In this document: positions 52,497 through 61,747 of the stretch, one piece after another
Layout: each line of letters opens with the position of its first letter
Position numbering within the stretch: position 1 is the stretch's first letter
DNA from: Alphaproteobacteria bacterium
GTDB taxonomy: Bacteria; Pseudomonadota; Alphaproteobacteria; CASFRQ01; SAAU01
Assembly: GCA_009929265.1 (NCBI GenBank)
Contig: SAAU01000005.1
Location: 1 to 64,000 of the forward strand
Direction of reading: 5' to 3'
Length of the DNA: 64,000 bases
The notes under the pieces: model-generated
What the model saw: the letters and a program-made list of their open reading frames with translations, nothing else
Database searches by the model: none
Told to the model about the DNA's origin: nothing
Made by a program: the position numbers and the translations under genes

Positions 52497-52523
52497 ATCT
52501 TCCTTAAAAAACAAGGAAGATTC
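52497..52523. terminator. Hairpin in the gap between rpmE and the upstream gene
   Basis: A perfect AATCTTCCTT/AAGGAAGATT stem around seven A-rich bases. It lacks a clean T-run, so it may be a terminator or an RNA-stabilising element. Nothing else is evident between 52337 and 52570. Confidence 0.45.
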
Positions 52524-52569
52524 GATTCTTTAAGTAAAATTTAAAGAAGAAAATAAAATGAGGACATTA

Positions 52570-52598
52570 AAAAAGCCCTCTGTTTAAGAGAGCTTTTA
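52570..52598 (-). terminator. Terminator after rpmE
   Basis: On the minus strand AAAGCTCTCT pairs with AGAGGGCTTT, followed by T. Confidence 0.7.
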
Positions 52599-52607
52599 TT
52601 GATTTTT

Positions 52608-52826
52608 TTAGCTTTTGAAGTTTGAAAAACGTTTTTTAAACTTAGCTAATTGTCCGCCAGCATTGATTAAGCGATGAACACCCGTCCATGCCGGGTGAGC
52701 AAGTGGATCAATATCCAAACGGACTGTGTCCCCAGCTTTACCAAGAGTTGACCGCGTTTTAATTTCTGAGCCGTCAGTCATCACCAATGTGACGTCGTGG
52801 TAATCAGGATGAATGCCTTTTTTCAT
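52608..52826 (-). CDS. rpmE: 50S ribosomal protein L31, zinc-free form
   Basis: 72 residues: [50 protein letters not shown] and a basic tail. It has no Cys, so it is the zinc-free (C-) type common in alphaproteobacteria. ATG 52826 follows GGAG by ten bases; a longer in-frame extension upstream has no start signal. Confidence 0.93.
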   Translation of the reverse strand: MKKGIHPDYHDVTLVMTDGSEIKTRSTLGKAGDTVRLDIDPLAHPAWTGVHRLINAGGQLAKFKKRFSNFKS

Positions 52827-52934
52827 AATAGTATACTCCACATAATCTTTTAAGTCGAAAAGACTTATACCTGTTTTAAAAACAAAAATCAAGTGTTTCT
52901 TTAAAAAAAGTAAAGAAACCAAGTTTTGAAGGGT

Positions 52935-53642
52935 TTACCTTTTGAATTTAATAACTTCCACTTTGTCTAAAGGTGAAACGTTTTCCTTATATCCTAAGGG
53001 GCGGAGTTCAATACGAGTTGAATGAATGCCTTTTTCGACGAAATAAGAACGCATGGCCAAGGCCCTTGAAAGAGAGAGGCGTCGTGCTTTGTGTCCTGTT
53101 TCGTCAATTAAAGAAGCATAGGATTGAAGGCGTAAATTAACATCGGGATTCTTTAAAAGAAAGCGGTATATTTTTTCAAGTTCTTTTTCAGCATCAAAAG
53201 AAATGACAGAAGAGTCGGGCGCAAAAAGAACAACTCCAACACATCCTGATTCAGATTGACACAACGTTTTTTCCTTTTTTTCTTCTTTTTTAGGTAAAAC
53301 AGCGGAGGTTTCTTTTTGAGGGGGTTCTTTTAAAAGAGGGGCTTTTTTTACATCCATTTTTTGAGAAAGTTCCTTTTCTTTTTGAGGAGCCTTCTTTTCA
53401 TTGAGATTTTCTTTTTTAGGCTCCTTTTTTTGAAGCGGAATTTTTAAAGAGGGCTCCTTCTTTTTTTCAAGGGAGGCTTTTTTAAGGAGGGGAGCTTCCT
53501 TTACATGAGTTTCTTTTGGGGTTTGTATTTTTTCTTCTGTTGGGGAAGGGGTGTTCATTTCGTCCAATACGTCCCAGTTAATTTGAACCCCTTGCGCAAA
53601 ACTAGGGCTAGACAATACTAAAAATATCAAAAAATAAAGCAT
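52935..53642 (-). CDS. OmpA-family protein with long Lys/Glu-rich linker
   Basis: 235 residues: signal peptide (YFLIFLVLSSPSFAQ), a roughly 100-residue linker of imperfect KKEP/KAPLLK-type repeats, then an OmpA-like peptidoglycan-binding domain (VVLFAPDSSVISFDAEKELEKIYRFLLKNPDVNLRLQSYASL, ARRLSLSRALAMRSYFVEKGIHSTRIELRPLGYK). The linker could span the periplasm while the OmpA domain binds diaminopimelate of the wall. Good GAGGA site. A wall-tethering role is inferred from the domain. Confidence 0.85.
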   Translation of the reverse strand: MLYFLIFLVLSSPSFAQGVQINWDVLDEMNTPSPTEEKIQTPKETHVKEAPLLKKASLEKKKEPSLKIPLQKKEPKKENLNEKKAPQKEKELSQKMDVKKAPLLKEPPQKETSAVLPKKEEKKEKTLCQSESGCVGVVLFAPDSSVISFDAEKELEKIYRFLLKNPDVNLRLQSYASLIDETGHKARRLSLSRALAMRSYFVEKGIHSTRIELRPLGYKENVSPLDKVEVIKFKR

Positions 53643-53729
53643 TTTATCCTCTTTTTTTCGTTTTCCTTATTTTAATTGAAAAGAAAAAGTTATCAATGTT
53701 TTTTTCAAAAAAAAGTAAACTTTTAAAAG

Positions 53730-53766
53730 AAAAAGACGCTCCTTAAAAAACAAGGAACGCCTTTTA
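53730..53766 (-). terminator. Terminator after suhB
   Basis: GCGTTCCTT pairs with AAGGAGCG on the minus strand (one G-T pair), followed by TCTTTTTC. Confidence 0.6.
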
Positions 53767-53780
53767 GAGAAAAGAAAGGC

Positions 53781-54584
53781 TTAAAGTTTGATGTTTAATT
53801 GTTGCTTTATTTTTTGTGCATTTTTTTCGTTGCAAGAAATTAAAACAGAAGCTTTCCGGAGGCTTTCAAAATCATTCTTTCCTTCTTCATTGAAAAGAAC
53901 GCCACCTGCTTCTTTAACAAGCAAATATCCCGCTGCCATATCCCAAACTTTTAAATTTTGCCCGATATAGGTTTCAACTTGGCCCGCAGCTACATGAGCT
54001 AGCCCGATTGAAGCTGCCCCAAAGCCTCTTACGGCAAGGTAAGAATCGGAAAATCCTGAGGAAAGGAATTTATTTTTGGAACAAAGAGAAGTTAATTCTA
54101 AAAGACTTTCCGATAATTTTGTCCGTCCAGAAACGCGTAAACGGCGTGTTCCTGTTGGTATCATAACAAAAGCTCCATCCCCTTTTTCTGCATAGTAAAG
54201 TTCGTTAGAAATAGGGGTATAAATAACGCCCGCAATGATTTCATTTCCTTCCATTAAAGCCAATGAAATAGAAAAATAAGGAAGCGCGTGGATAAGATTT
54301 GATGTGCCGTCCAAAGGATCCAAAACCCAATTCATATTTGATCCATTTTGGGCAGGAACAATGCCTTTTTCCTCGGAAATAAAGCCGTAATCAGGTCTAT
54401 CTTCTGAAAGGGTTTCCATAATGATTTGTTCGGCTTTTAGATCTGCTGTTGTCACAAAATCTTTAGGAGCCTTTTGCATAACCTGTAAATGTCCCAATTC
54501 GCCAAAATCCCGTAAAAGACGGCGCCCTGCTTTTTGGCAAGCTTTAATCATAATATTAAGGTTTGGCGAAAGAGAAGAAAGCAT
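53781..54584 (-). CDS. suhB: Inositol-1-monophosphatase family protein
   Basis: 267 residues with the family metal site: Glu in FISEEKG, and DPLDGTSNL, then KVWDMAAGYLLVKEAGG. It starts SSLSPNLNIMIKACQKAGRRLLRDFGE like alphaproteobacterial SuhB. ATG 54584 (after GGGAAG) gives this canonical start. An ATG at 54665 that overlaps the efp stop (TAATG) would add 27 charged residues and remains possible. Acts on inositol phosphates or as an rRNA-transcription factor in some bacteria. Confidence 0.9.
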   Translation of the reverse strand: MLSSLSPNLNIMIKACQKAGRRLLRDFGELGHLQVMQKAPKDFVTTADLKAEQIIMETLSEDRPDYGFISEEKGIVPAQNGSNMNWVLDPLDGTSNLIHALPYFSISLALMEGNEIIAGVIYTPISNELYYAEKGDGAFVMIPTGTRRLRVSGRTKLSESLLELTSLCSKNKFLSSGFSDSYLAVRGFGAASIGLAHVAAGQVETYIGQNLKVWDMAAGYLLVKEAGGVLFNEEGKNDFESLRKASVLISCNEKNAQKIKQQLNIKL

Positions 54585-54664
54585 TTTTTCTTCCCGTGTT
54601 TTTTCGCGTTCCATATCTTTTTCAAAACGTTTTTGAAGAGGTCTGTGTTCTACTGTAAAGGCCA

Positions 54665-55228
54665 TTATTTTGCTCTTTCAACATAAGTGCAGTCCGCTGT
54701 TGCAACAACGATTTTATCCCCTGCGTTAATAAAAGGAGGAACTTGAATTTTTAATCCATTTTCCAAAAGGGCGGGTTTGTAAGAGGTTGTCGCCGTTTGC
54801 CCTTTGATAGAGGGTTCGGCTTCTGTCAAAGTCAGCGTGACATGAGCAGGTAAGTTGACCCCAATAGGTCTTGCTTCAATGAAAGCAACACTTACTTCCA
54901 TTCCGTCTTCTAAGAAAGGAGCCCGTTCGCCCAAAATTTCTTCATTAACAGCAAACTGTTCGTAAGTTGTCTTGTTCATAAAAATGAAGTTTTCCCCTTC
55001 TTTATAAAGGAATTGACAATCTAATTCTTCACTTATCAATTTTTCAACCGTATCAGCTGTCCGCCATCTTGCGTTTGTTTTGACACCTGTATCAACGTCG
55101 CGCATATCGACTTGAATAAAAGCGCCGCCTTTTCCAGGTTGAATAAGATTGATTTTAATGACAGACCATTGTTTTCCCTCATACTCAATGACCCAGCCTG
55201 GACGAATCTGGTTTGCTTGTTGTTTCAT
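54665..55228 (-). CDS. efp: Elongation factor P
   Basis: 187 residues, normal length. Relieves ribosome stalling at polyproline. The KOW-like N-domain contains PGKGGAF with Lys33, the residue that is beta-lysylated in EpmA-type systems. The C-domains carry VNLPAHVTLTLTEAEPSIKGQTATTSYKPALLENGLKIQVPPFINAGDKI. epmA lies divergently just upstream, so the modification pathway is encoded together with its substrate. Confidence 0.95.
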   Translation of the reverse strand: MKQQANQIRPGWVIEYEGKQWSVIKINLIQPGKGGAFIQVDMRDVDTGVKTNARWRTADTVEKLISEELDCQFLYKEGENFIFMNKTTYEQFAVNEEILGERAPFLEDGMEVSVAFIEARPIGVNLPAHVTLTLTEAEPSIKGQTATTSYKPALLENGLKIQVPPFINAGDKIVVATADCTYVERAK

Positions 55229-55379
55229 TTTTTGTTTACCTTTCTTATATAAAGAGTTATGATGCGACAGAATTTAACAGATTGCGCCGGAAATTTCAAT
55301 CCTGTTTTAAAAAATAATTCAAAACTCTGATTTTTTTGATAAAAAGCGGGGATAAAAAGAGGTATCGTGAAGACTCAAA

Positions 55380-56438
55380 ATGACAAATAAATGGTGGGAT
55401 AGAGAGAATTTTTCCTTAAAAAAAGAAGGGTTATTAAAAAAGGCTCTTTTTTTGAAAACGATTCGAAATTATTTTGAAAAAGAGGGATTTGTGGAGGTGG
55501 ACACCCCCGCTTTGCAGGTTTGCCCTGGTATGGAGGTTCACTTAAAGGCTTTTGAAACAAAGTTGGTTGAAACGTTTGGGCAAGAAGAAAAGACAATGTT
55601 TCTTCATACCTCGCCAGAGCTTTCAATGAAAAAGCTGCTCTCTGCTGGAATGGAGAGAATTTATACGTTTGCCCATGTTTTTCGCAATGAAGAACGTTCC
55701 CAAAAACACCATCCAGAATTTACGATGATCGAATGGTATCGTGCAAAAGAAGATTATATCTCTATGATGAAAGATACGGAAAACATCATTTTATCTATGT
55801 CAAAAGCAGGGGGCGTTTCTTGTTTTAAAAGACGAGATGAACAAGGACAAATAAAAGAGTGTTCTTTAACCGAAGGTTTTGAATATTTAACGGTTAAAGA
55901 GGCTTTCCTAAAATACGCAGGATTTGATGTGTTCAAGACGATTGAGGAGGGAAATCCGTTAGAACCTTCCCCAAAAAAGATTATGAAAGAAGCGGAAAAA
56001 CTGGGTATTTTTTATAGTCAAACCGACAGATATGAAGATGTCTTTTTTCGGATTATGTTGGAAAAAGTGGAGCCCAAAATTGGACGAGAACGCCCTACAT
56101 TTATTTATGAATATCCCACTTGTTTAGGGGCGTTGGCGCGTAAAAAACCGACCGATGAACGCGTCGTGGAACGCTTTGAACTTTTTGCTTTAGGGGTGGA
56201 GCTTTGCAATGCGTTTTCAGAATTGACCGATGAAAAAGAACAACGGGAACGCTTTTATCACGATCAACGCTTGAAAAAAGAGCTTTATGGCGATTTTTAT
56301 CCGATTGATGAGGACTTTATGGCAGCTCTAAAACAAATGCCAGAGGCGGCAGGAAATGCCCTTGGGGTGGAACGGGTGATTATGCTTCTTCTAGGGGCAG
56401 ATAAGATTGAAGATGTGCTGTGGGTTCCAGTGGCCTAA
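55380..56438 (+). CDS. epmA: EF-P beta-lysine ligase (EpmA/GenX/PoxA)
   Basis: 352 residues: the class II lysyl-tRNA-synthetase catalytic core without the N-terminal anticodon domain. Motif 2 FRNEERSQKHHPEFTMIEWYRA, and motif 3 NALGVERVIMLLLG, are clear; EYPTCLGALARKK and ELCNAFSELTD are EpmA-like. It attaches (R)-beta-lysine to EF-P Lys33. The partner EpmB (lysine 2,3-aminomutase) is not in this window. Divergent from efp with a 151-base shared promoter region. Confidence 0.94.
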   Translation: MTNKWWDRENFSLKKEGLLKKALFLKTIRNYFEKEGFVEVDTPALQVCPGMEVHLKAFETKLVETFGQEEKTMFLHTSPELSMKKLLSAGMERIYTFAHVFRNEERSQKHHPEFTMIEWYRAKEDYISMMKDTENIILSMSKAGGVSCFKRRDEQGQIKECSLTEGFEYLTVKEAFLKYAGFDVFKTIEEGNPLEPSPKKIMKEAEKLGIFYSQTDRYEDVFFRIMLEKVEPKIGRERPTFIYEYPTCLGALARKKPTDERVVERFELFALGVELCNAFSELTDEKEQRERFYHDQRLKKELYGDFYPIDEDFMAALKQMPEAAGNALGVERVIMLLLGADKIEDVLWVPVA

Positions 56439-56467
56439 AATATAAAAAGAAAGAAAAAGGGTATAAA

Positions 56468-58792
56468 ATGGATATTTTTGATTTAACAGATGATGAAAGT
56501 TTTGACGTTCCTTTTGAAGCTAAAGAACAAAAAGGGGTTCGTAATGTTTATAAGGAAGATCAAGAAAATGCCCTTTTAAAAAGCCTTAATAAAGAGCAAT
56601 TAGAGGCTGTTCAAACGACCGAAGGGGCTTTATTGGTTCTTGCCGGAGCCGGGACCGGAAAAACAAGAGTTTTAACCACAAGAATTGCGTATTTAATTCA
56701 AAAGAATTTATGTCGTCCATATGAATGTATGGCTGTCACGTTTACAAATAAAGCCGCCTCAGAAATGAAAGAGCGACTCTTTAATATGATAGGGCCCGTT
56801 GCGGGGGATGTTTGGCTGGGGACATTCCATAAAATCGGCCTTAAAATCTTGCGTCGTCATGCACAAGAGGTGGGGTTATCTTCTGATTTTAATATCTTTA
56901 ATCAGGACGATTCCTTTCGACTTTTGAAACTGATTTTAAAAGAATATGATGTAGATGTGAAAAAGTATTCTCCCAAAAGTTTGGCAGAGGTCATAGACTC
57001 TTTTAAAAATAAAGGCTTTTTACCAGAGTCCCTTCCAAAATCGCTTGAGGCAGGAGCGTCTTTTCCCAAAAGCGGGTTCTTTTATCGTGAATATCAAGAG
57101 CGTTTGAGAACCTTGAATGCGGTGGATTTTTCCGATTTATTGTTGCTTTCTTTTGAGGTGCTTAAAAATAATCCAGAGCTTGCCCTCAAATACCAACACC
57201 AATTTCGATACATTTTGGTGGACGAATATCAAGACACCAATATCATCCAATATCTATGGCTAAAGCTTTTGGCAAAAGGGTATGGAAATTTATGTTGCGT
57301 GGGAGATGACGACCAATCCATTTATTCTTGGCGTGGGGCGGAAGTTGAAAATATTTTAAGGTTTTCAGAGGATTATCCTAAGGCTAAAACCATTCGATTG
57401 GAAAGCAACTATCGTTCAACGGCCGAAATTTTGGGGGCGGCTTCCTCCTTAATTGCGCATAATAAAGGCCGTTTGGGAAAGACTTTACGTGTGGCTCCAA
57501 CGCATCTTTTGGAAGGTAAACAAGTGGAGGTAAAAGGCTTTTGGGATTCGAAAAAAGAGGCCTATTTTGTGGCCGAAGATGTTTCCTATAATCGAAAGGG
57601 ACGGCGCCTTTCCGATTTGGCGGTCTTGGTGCGCGCCAACTTCCAAACGCGTGAGTTTGAAGAGGCCTTTTCAAAAGAAGGCATTGCCTATAAAGTCATT
57701 GGGGGCTTTCGGTTCTATGAACGGGAAGAAATCAAGGATATGATTGCCTATTTAAGGGTGGTTGCGCAACCCAAAGATGATATGGCCTTTGAGCGGATTG
57801 TCAATAAACCAAAGCGCGGGATTGGGGCAGCATCCCTTGATAAATTACGCGAATTTGCAGCCTCTAGTCACCAATCTCTTTTTGAATCGATTGACGCCTA
57901 TCCTTCAAATAAAGGGGCGTTTGCGCATTTAAGAGAGATTAAGGCGCTCTTTGTCAAATGGCAGGAGGATTTGGAAGTTTTGCCGTTCTTTGAAGTTGCA
58001 AAAGAGGTGCTTTACGAATCAGGCTATATGAAAATGTGGAAAGATGAAGCAAGCTTTGAAGCCAAAGGGAAAGTTGAAAACTTAGGCGAATTATTGAGTG
58101 TGATTTCAGCAGATTTTGAAACAATTACCGCCTTTTTAGAACATGTCAGTTTAGTGATGGATACCGATGAGCTTTCCAAAGATGATTGCGTGAATATTAT
58201 GACGCTTCATGGGGCAAAAGGGCTTGAGTTTTCAAAGGTCTATTTGCCAGGTTGGGAAGAGGGAATTTTCCCCCATCAGAAATCTCTTGACGAAGGGGAG
58301 AAAGCCTTGGAAGAAGAGCGTCGTTTGGCCTATGTTGGCTTGACGCGCGCAAAAGAGGAAGCCGTTATTTCCTTTGTTGCCAATCGTCAGGTTTATGGAC
58401 AGTGGCAGGCCTCTATCGCGTCCCGCTTTTTGTCCGAAATTGATTCGAAATACTTAAAAACCTCTTCCCAAATGGGAATGCAATCGTCTTTTGAAAACAA
58501 AGAGGATGAAAACTTTGATGAGCCCTATCAAAACGCCTCAAACTTCTTTAGAAATAGAGGGGCAGCGTCTCCTCAAAAAGGATTTTCGAATTCATCTTTA
58601 TCGCGTTCAACAACCTCGTTAAAAAAGAATGAAGCGGTGACTGAAAACGGGATTAAACGCGGATCACAAGTCTATCATGAGATTTTTGGCTATGGCGTTG
58701 CGGTGCAAGTCGATGGCAATAAAGTTGAGGTTTATTTTGAAGGCTTAGGACGCAAAAAGCTTATGAGTCCGTTTCTTGAAAAAGTAAAATAA
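56468..58792 (+). CDS. uvrD: ATP-dependent 3'-5' DNA helicase UvrD/PcrA
   Basis: 774 residues. Superfamily 1 motifs in order: LNKEQLEAV, LAGAGTGKTRVLTTRIAYLI (Walker A), TFTNKAASEMKER, YILVDEYQDTNIIQY (DEYQD), GDDDQSIYSWRGAE, LESNYRST, NIMTLHGAKGLEF, and VGLTRAKEE. A C-terminal basic/tudor-like tail (GSQVYHEIFGYGVAVQVDGNKVEVYFEG) is usual for this class. ATG 56468 follows AAAGGG; the longer frame from 56420 overlaps the epmA end. Confidence 0.95.
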   Translation: MDIFDLTDDESFDVPFEAKEQKGVRNVYKEDQENALLKSLNKEQLEAVQTTEGALLVLAGAGTGKTRVLTTRIAYLIQKNLCRPYECMAVTFTNKAASEMKERLFNMIGPVAGDVWLGTFHKIGLKILRRHAQEVGLSSDFNIFNQDDSFRLLKLILKEYDVDVKKYSPKSLAEVIDSFKNKGFLPESLPKSLEAGASFPKSGFFYREYQERLRTLNAVDFSDLLLLSFEVLKNNPELALKYQHQFRYILVDEYQDTNIIQYLWLKLLAKGYGNLCCVGDDDQSIYSWRGAEVENILRFSEDYPKAKTIRLESNYRSTAEILGAASSLIAHNKGRLGKTLRVAPTHLLEGKQVEVKGFWDSKKEAYFVAEDVSYNRKGRRLSDLAVLVRANFQTREFEEAFSKEGIAYKVIGGFRFYEREEIKDMIAYLRVVAQPKDDMAFERIVNKPKRGIGAASLDKLREFAASSHQSLFESIDAYPSNKGAFAHLREIKALFVKWQEDLEVLPFFEVAKEVLYESGYMKMWKDEASFEAKGKVENLGELLSVISADFETITAFLEHVSLVMDTDELSKDDCVNIMTLHGAKGLEFSKVYLPGWEEGIFPHQKSLDEGEKALEEERRLAYVGLTRAKEEAVISFVANRQVYGQWQASIASRFLSEIDSKYLKTSSQMGMQSSFENKEDENFDEPYQNASNFFRNRGAASPQKGFSNSSLSRSTTSLKKNEAVTENGIKRGSQVYHEIFGYGVAVQVDGNKVEVYFEGLGRKKLMSPFLEKVK

Positions 58793-58983
58793 GGCCTTAA
58801 AAAACAAAAGAAGCTTTGGAAAAAGAAAGGCAAAAGTTAAAATTTTGTTTCTTTTTTGCTTGTGAAAAAATCAAAATTTGAATACACTCTTTTTTGTAAA
58901 GAAATGACTTTACATTGTTTTTATGGAAAAATCGATTTTTTAACATAAAAAATCGGTGTTAATATTTTTTTAAGAGGATTAAA

Positions 58984-60501
58984 ATGGAATCTATCACAAA
59001 ACGCATGGAAAATTATCCATCATGGTATCAGGATGTTGTTAAAGCTGCAGATATGGCAGAAAACTCTCCCTCTCCAGGATGTATGGTTATGAAGCCCTGG
59101 GGGTACGGCGTTTGGGAACAGATTCAAAAAGCATTGGATAAAAAAATCAAAGATACAGGGCATGAAAACTGTTATTTCCCTTTGTTTATTCCACTTTCCT
59201 TCTTTCAAAAAGAAGCTGATCATGTGGAGGGGTTTGCCAAAGAAATGGCCGTTGTCACCCATAGCCGATTGACCAAAAATGAAGACGGAAAATTAGAACC
59301 AGGTTCCAAGCTTGAGGAGCCTTTGATTGTGCGTCCAACGTCCGAGGCAATTATTTCTGAATGCTTTTCAAAATGGATAACCTCTTATCGGGATTTGCCT
59401 GTTAAGATTAACCAATGGGCCAATGTGGTGCGTTGGGAAATGCGTCCTCGTTTATTCTTAAGAACGCGTGAGTTTTTATGGCAAGAAGGGCACACAGCCC
59501 ACAGAACATTTGACGAAGCCGAAGCTGAAGCCCAAACAATGTTAAGAGTGTATCAAAGCGTGTGTGAGGACTTTTTGGCGATGCCTGTTTTAATTGGGAA
59601 AAAACCTCAATATGATAAATTTGCAGGCGCTGTTGATACCTATTGCCTTGAAGCAATGATGCAAGATGGGCGCGCTTTGCAAGCAGGAACCAGTCACTTT
59701 TTGGGGCAAAATTTTGCAAAATCTGCTAATATTTCATTTCAAAATGAAAAAGGAAAGCAAGATTATGCTTATACAACCTCTTGGGGGGTCACAACCCGTC
59801 TTATTGGGGGCGTGATTATGAGCCATGGGGACGATGATGGTCTTCGGATGCCGCCTAGAATTGCGCCATACCAAGTGGTGATTTTGCCAATTTCTAAAAA
59901 AGAAGAGGATGCCGAAAAAGTAGGCGCCTATGTGGATGCTTTAACCCAAAAATTGAACCAATTGACAGCTTTTGGCGAACCTATTCGCGTGAAGGTGGAT
60001 GATAGCTTAAAGGCAACACCAGATAAATTCTGGAGCTGGACAAAGAAAGGGGCGCCTTTCATTTTTGAAGTGGGGCCGAGAGATGTTGACGGGAATAACG
60101 TTATGGTGCGTCATCGGTTAAAGCTTGGCACAAAAGAGGGGAAAGAAATTCTGTCTTTGGATGCGCTTTTGGAAACCTTGCCGTCTATGATTGAGAAAAT
60201 TCAAGAGGACCTCTTCCTTGAAGCTAAAACCCGTTTTGACGAAAATATCAGAACAGATATTGATACACCAGAGGCGTTTAAGGCTTACTTTGAAAACAAT
60301 AATGTTTTCCTTGAGGGGGCAAAAACACCTGTTGGATTTGTGCGGGCTAAGTGGTCTGAAGACGAAGTCACAATTGAGATGATGAAAGAAATGAAAATTT
60401 CAATTCGTGCCATTCCTTTTGATCAATCAGGAACGGAAGGGATTTGTCCTTTAACAGGTAAAAAAGCAACATTGGATGTGATTTATGCACGCTCTTATTA
60501 A
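58984..60501 (+). CDS. proS: Proline-tRNA ligase, archaeal/eukaryotic-like type (ProS type 3)
   Basis: 505 residues. It starts ITKRMENYPSWYQDVVKAADMAENSPSPGCMVMKPWGYGVWE and ends ICPLTGKKATLDVIYARSY, with the terminal Tyr of archaeal/eukaryotic-like ProRS. The bacterial ProRS insertion (INS) and short alphaproteobacterial form (about 440 residues) are absent. Class II motifs are present (RPTSEAII, NQWANVVRWEMRPRLFLRTREFLWQEGH). It nonetheless sits immediately upstream of lolC-lolD-dnaE, the normal proS position in alphaproteobacteria. This suggests in-place replacement by a foreign gene. Confidence 0.93.
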   Translation: MESITKRMENYPSWYQDVVKAADMAENSPSPGCMVMKPWGYGVWEQIQKALDKKIKDTGHENCYFPLFIPLSFFQKEADHVEGFAKEMAVVTHSRLTKNEDGKLEPGSKLEEPLIVRPTSEAIISECFSKWITSYRDLPVKINQWANVVRWEMRPRLFLRTREFLWQEGHTAHRTFDEAEAEAQTMLRVYQSVCEDFLAMPVLIGKKPQYDKFAGAVDTYCLEAMMQDGRALQAGTSHFLGQNFAKSANISFQNEKGKQDYAYTTSWGVTTRLIGGVIMSHGDDDGLRMPPRIAPYQVVILPISKKEEDAEKVGAYVDALTQKLNQLTAFGEPIRVKVDDSLKATPDKFWSWTKKGAPFIFEVGPRDVDGNNVMVRHRLKLGTKEGKEILSLDALLETLPSMIEKIQEDLFLEAKTRFDENIRTDIDTPEAFKAYFENNNVFLEGAKTPVGFVRAKWSEDEVTIEMMKEMKISIRAIPFDQSGTEGICPLTGKKATLDVIYARSY

Positions 60502-61747
60502 AACGTTTTTGTATGAAAAATTTATCGCGTTAAGATATTTGCGCTCAAAACGAAGAGAGGGCTTTGTTTCGGTTATTGCGGGCTTTTCCTTTTTGGGTAT
60601 TATGTTGGGGGTGGCAACACTGATTATTGTCACCTCTGTCATGAATGGCTTTCAAGAGGAATTGTTCTCTCGTATGATTGGAATCAATAGCCCTGTCTTG
60701 GTTTATCCTGCCTCGGGACATTTGATTTCAAATTATCAGCAAAAGATAAAAATAATTAAGGAAAATAAAGACGTCAGTACGGTTATTCCCTTGATTGAAG
60801 GGCAAGTGATGATTACAAACGGGCAAGCGTCAAATGGGGCACTGGTTCGGGGAATTTCGCCTTCTGATTTTCAAAAGAAAAAAGTTCTTTTCGAAAAATA
60901 TATGGGCGGCGAAATGTCTTCCTTTAAGGGGGACGAGATTATCGTTGGCTATCGCTTGGCGCAAAAAATGCGTGTGAGCGAAGGCGATAATTTGACCTTA
61001 ATTTCTCCACAAGGAAACCGAACGGCCTTTGGAATGATTCCACGCTTTAAGAGCTATCGCGTTTTAGGGACGTTTGATTCGGGGATGTATGAATATGATT
61101 CAAATTTTGTTTTTATGCCCTTTAAGCAAGCCCAATCCTTTTTTATGTATCAGGAAAAAGAGGCCTCTCAATTAGAAGTGGGTCTGTTTGATTTATCTAA
61201 ATTGGATGAGACACTTTATCGCCTATCATCTGCCCTTTCAAAAGAGGTTCGGGTCTATGATTTTAAGCGATCAAATGCGGCTTTTTTCAATGCAGTTGAG
61301 GTTGAAAAAAATGTAATGTTTTTGATTTTAACACTGATTATTATTGTGGCGGCTTTCAATATGATTTCAGGGCTTGTGATGATGGTTAAAGATAAAAATA
61401 AAGACATTGCCATTTTGCGCACGATGGGTGCCTCCAAAGGATCTGTTATGCGTATCTTTTTAATGGATGGCTTTATGGTCGGGTTCTGGGGAACGTTTTT
61501 CGGGACGACCTTAGGCTTGCTTTTCTGCCATTATATCGAGCATATCAGACGCTTTATTGGATATTTGGCGGGACGAGATTTATTTTCGGCCGAAATTTAT
61601 TTCCTTTCAAAGCTTCCTGCAAAAGTGGATAGTCTTGAAGTTATTTTAATTGTGTCGATGGCCTTAGGGTTATCTTTCCTTGCGACGCTTTATCCATCGT
61701 GGAGGGCAAGTAAAATCGACCCTGTGGAGGCGTTGCGGTATGAGTAA
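60485..61747 (+). CDS. lolC: Lipoprotein-releasing ABC transporter permease LolC/LolE
   Basis: 420 residues; extracts outer-membrane lipoproteins from the inner membrane. N-terminal helix with FIALRYLRSKRREGFVSVIAGFSFLGIMLGVATLIIVTSVMNGFQEE, a periplasmic MacB-like domain, and three C-terminal helices of the FtsX family (LTLIIIVAAFNMISGLVMMVKDKNKDIAILRTMGASKGSVMRIF). Only one permease gene is here, so it probably works as a homodimer with LolD, or has a partner elsewhere. Its start overlaps the proS stop and its stop overlaps lolD. Confidence 0.93.
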   Translation: MHALIKTFLYEKFIALRYLRSKRREGFVSVIAGFSFLGIMLGVATLIIVTSVMNGFQEELFSRMIGINSPVLVYPASGHLISNYQQKIKIIKENKDVSTVIPLIEGQVMITNGQASNGALVRGISPSDFQKKKVLFEKYMGGEMSSFKGDEIIVGYRLAQKMRVSEGDNLTLISPQGNRTAFGMIPRFKSYRVLGTFDSGMYEYDSNFVFMPFKQAQSFFMYQEKEASQLEVGLFDLSKLDETLYRLSSALSKEVRVYDFKRSNAAFFNAVEVEKNVMFLILTLIIIVAAFNMISGLVMMVKDKNKDIAILRTMGASKGSVMRIFLMDGFMVGFWGTFFGTTLGLLFCHYIEHIRRFIGYLAGRDLFSAEIYFLSKLPAKVDSLEVILIVSMALGLSFLATLYPSWRASKIDPVEALRYE

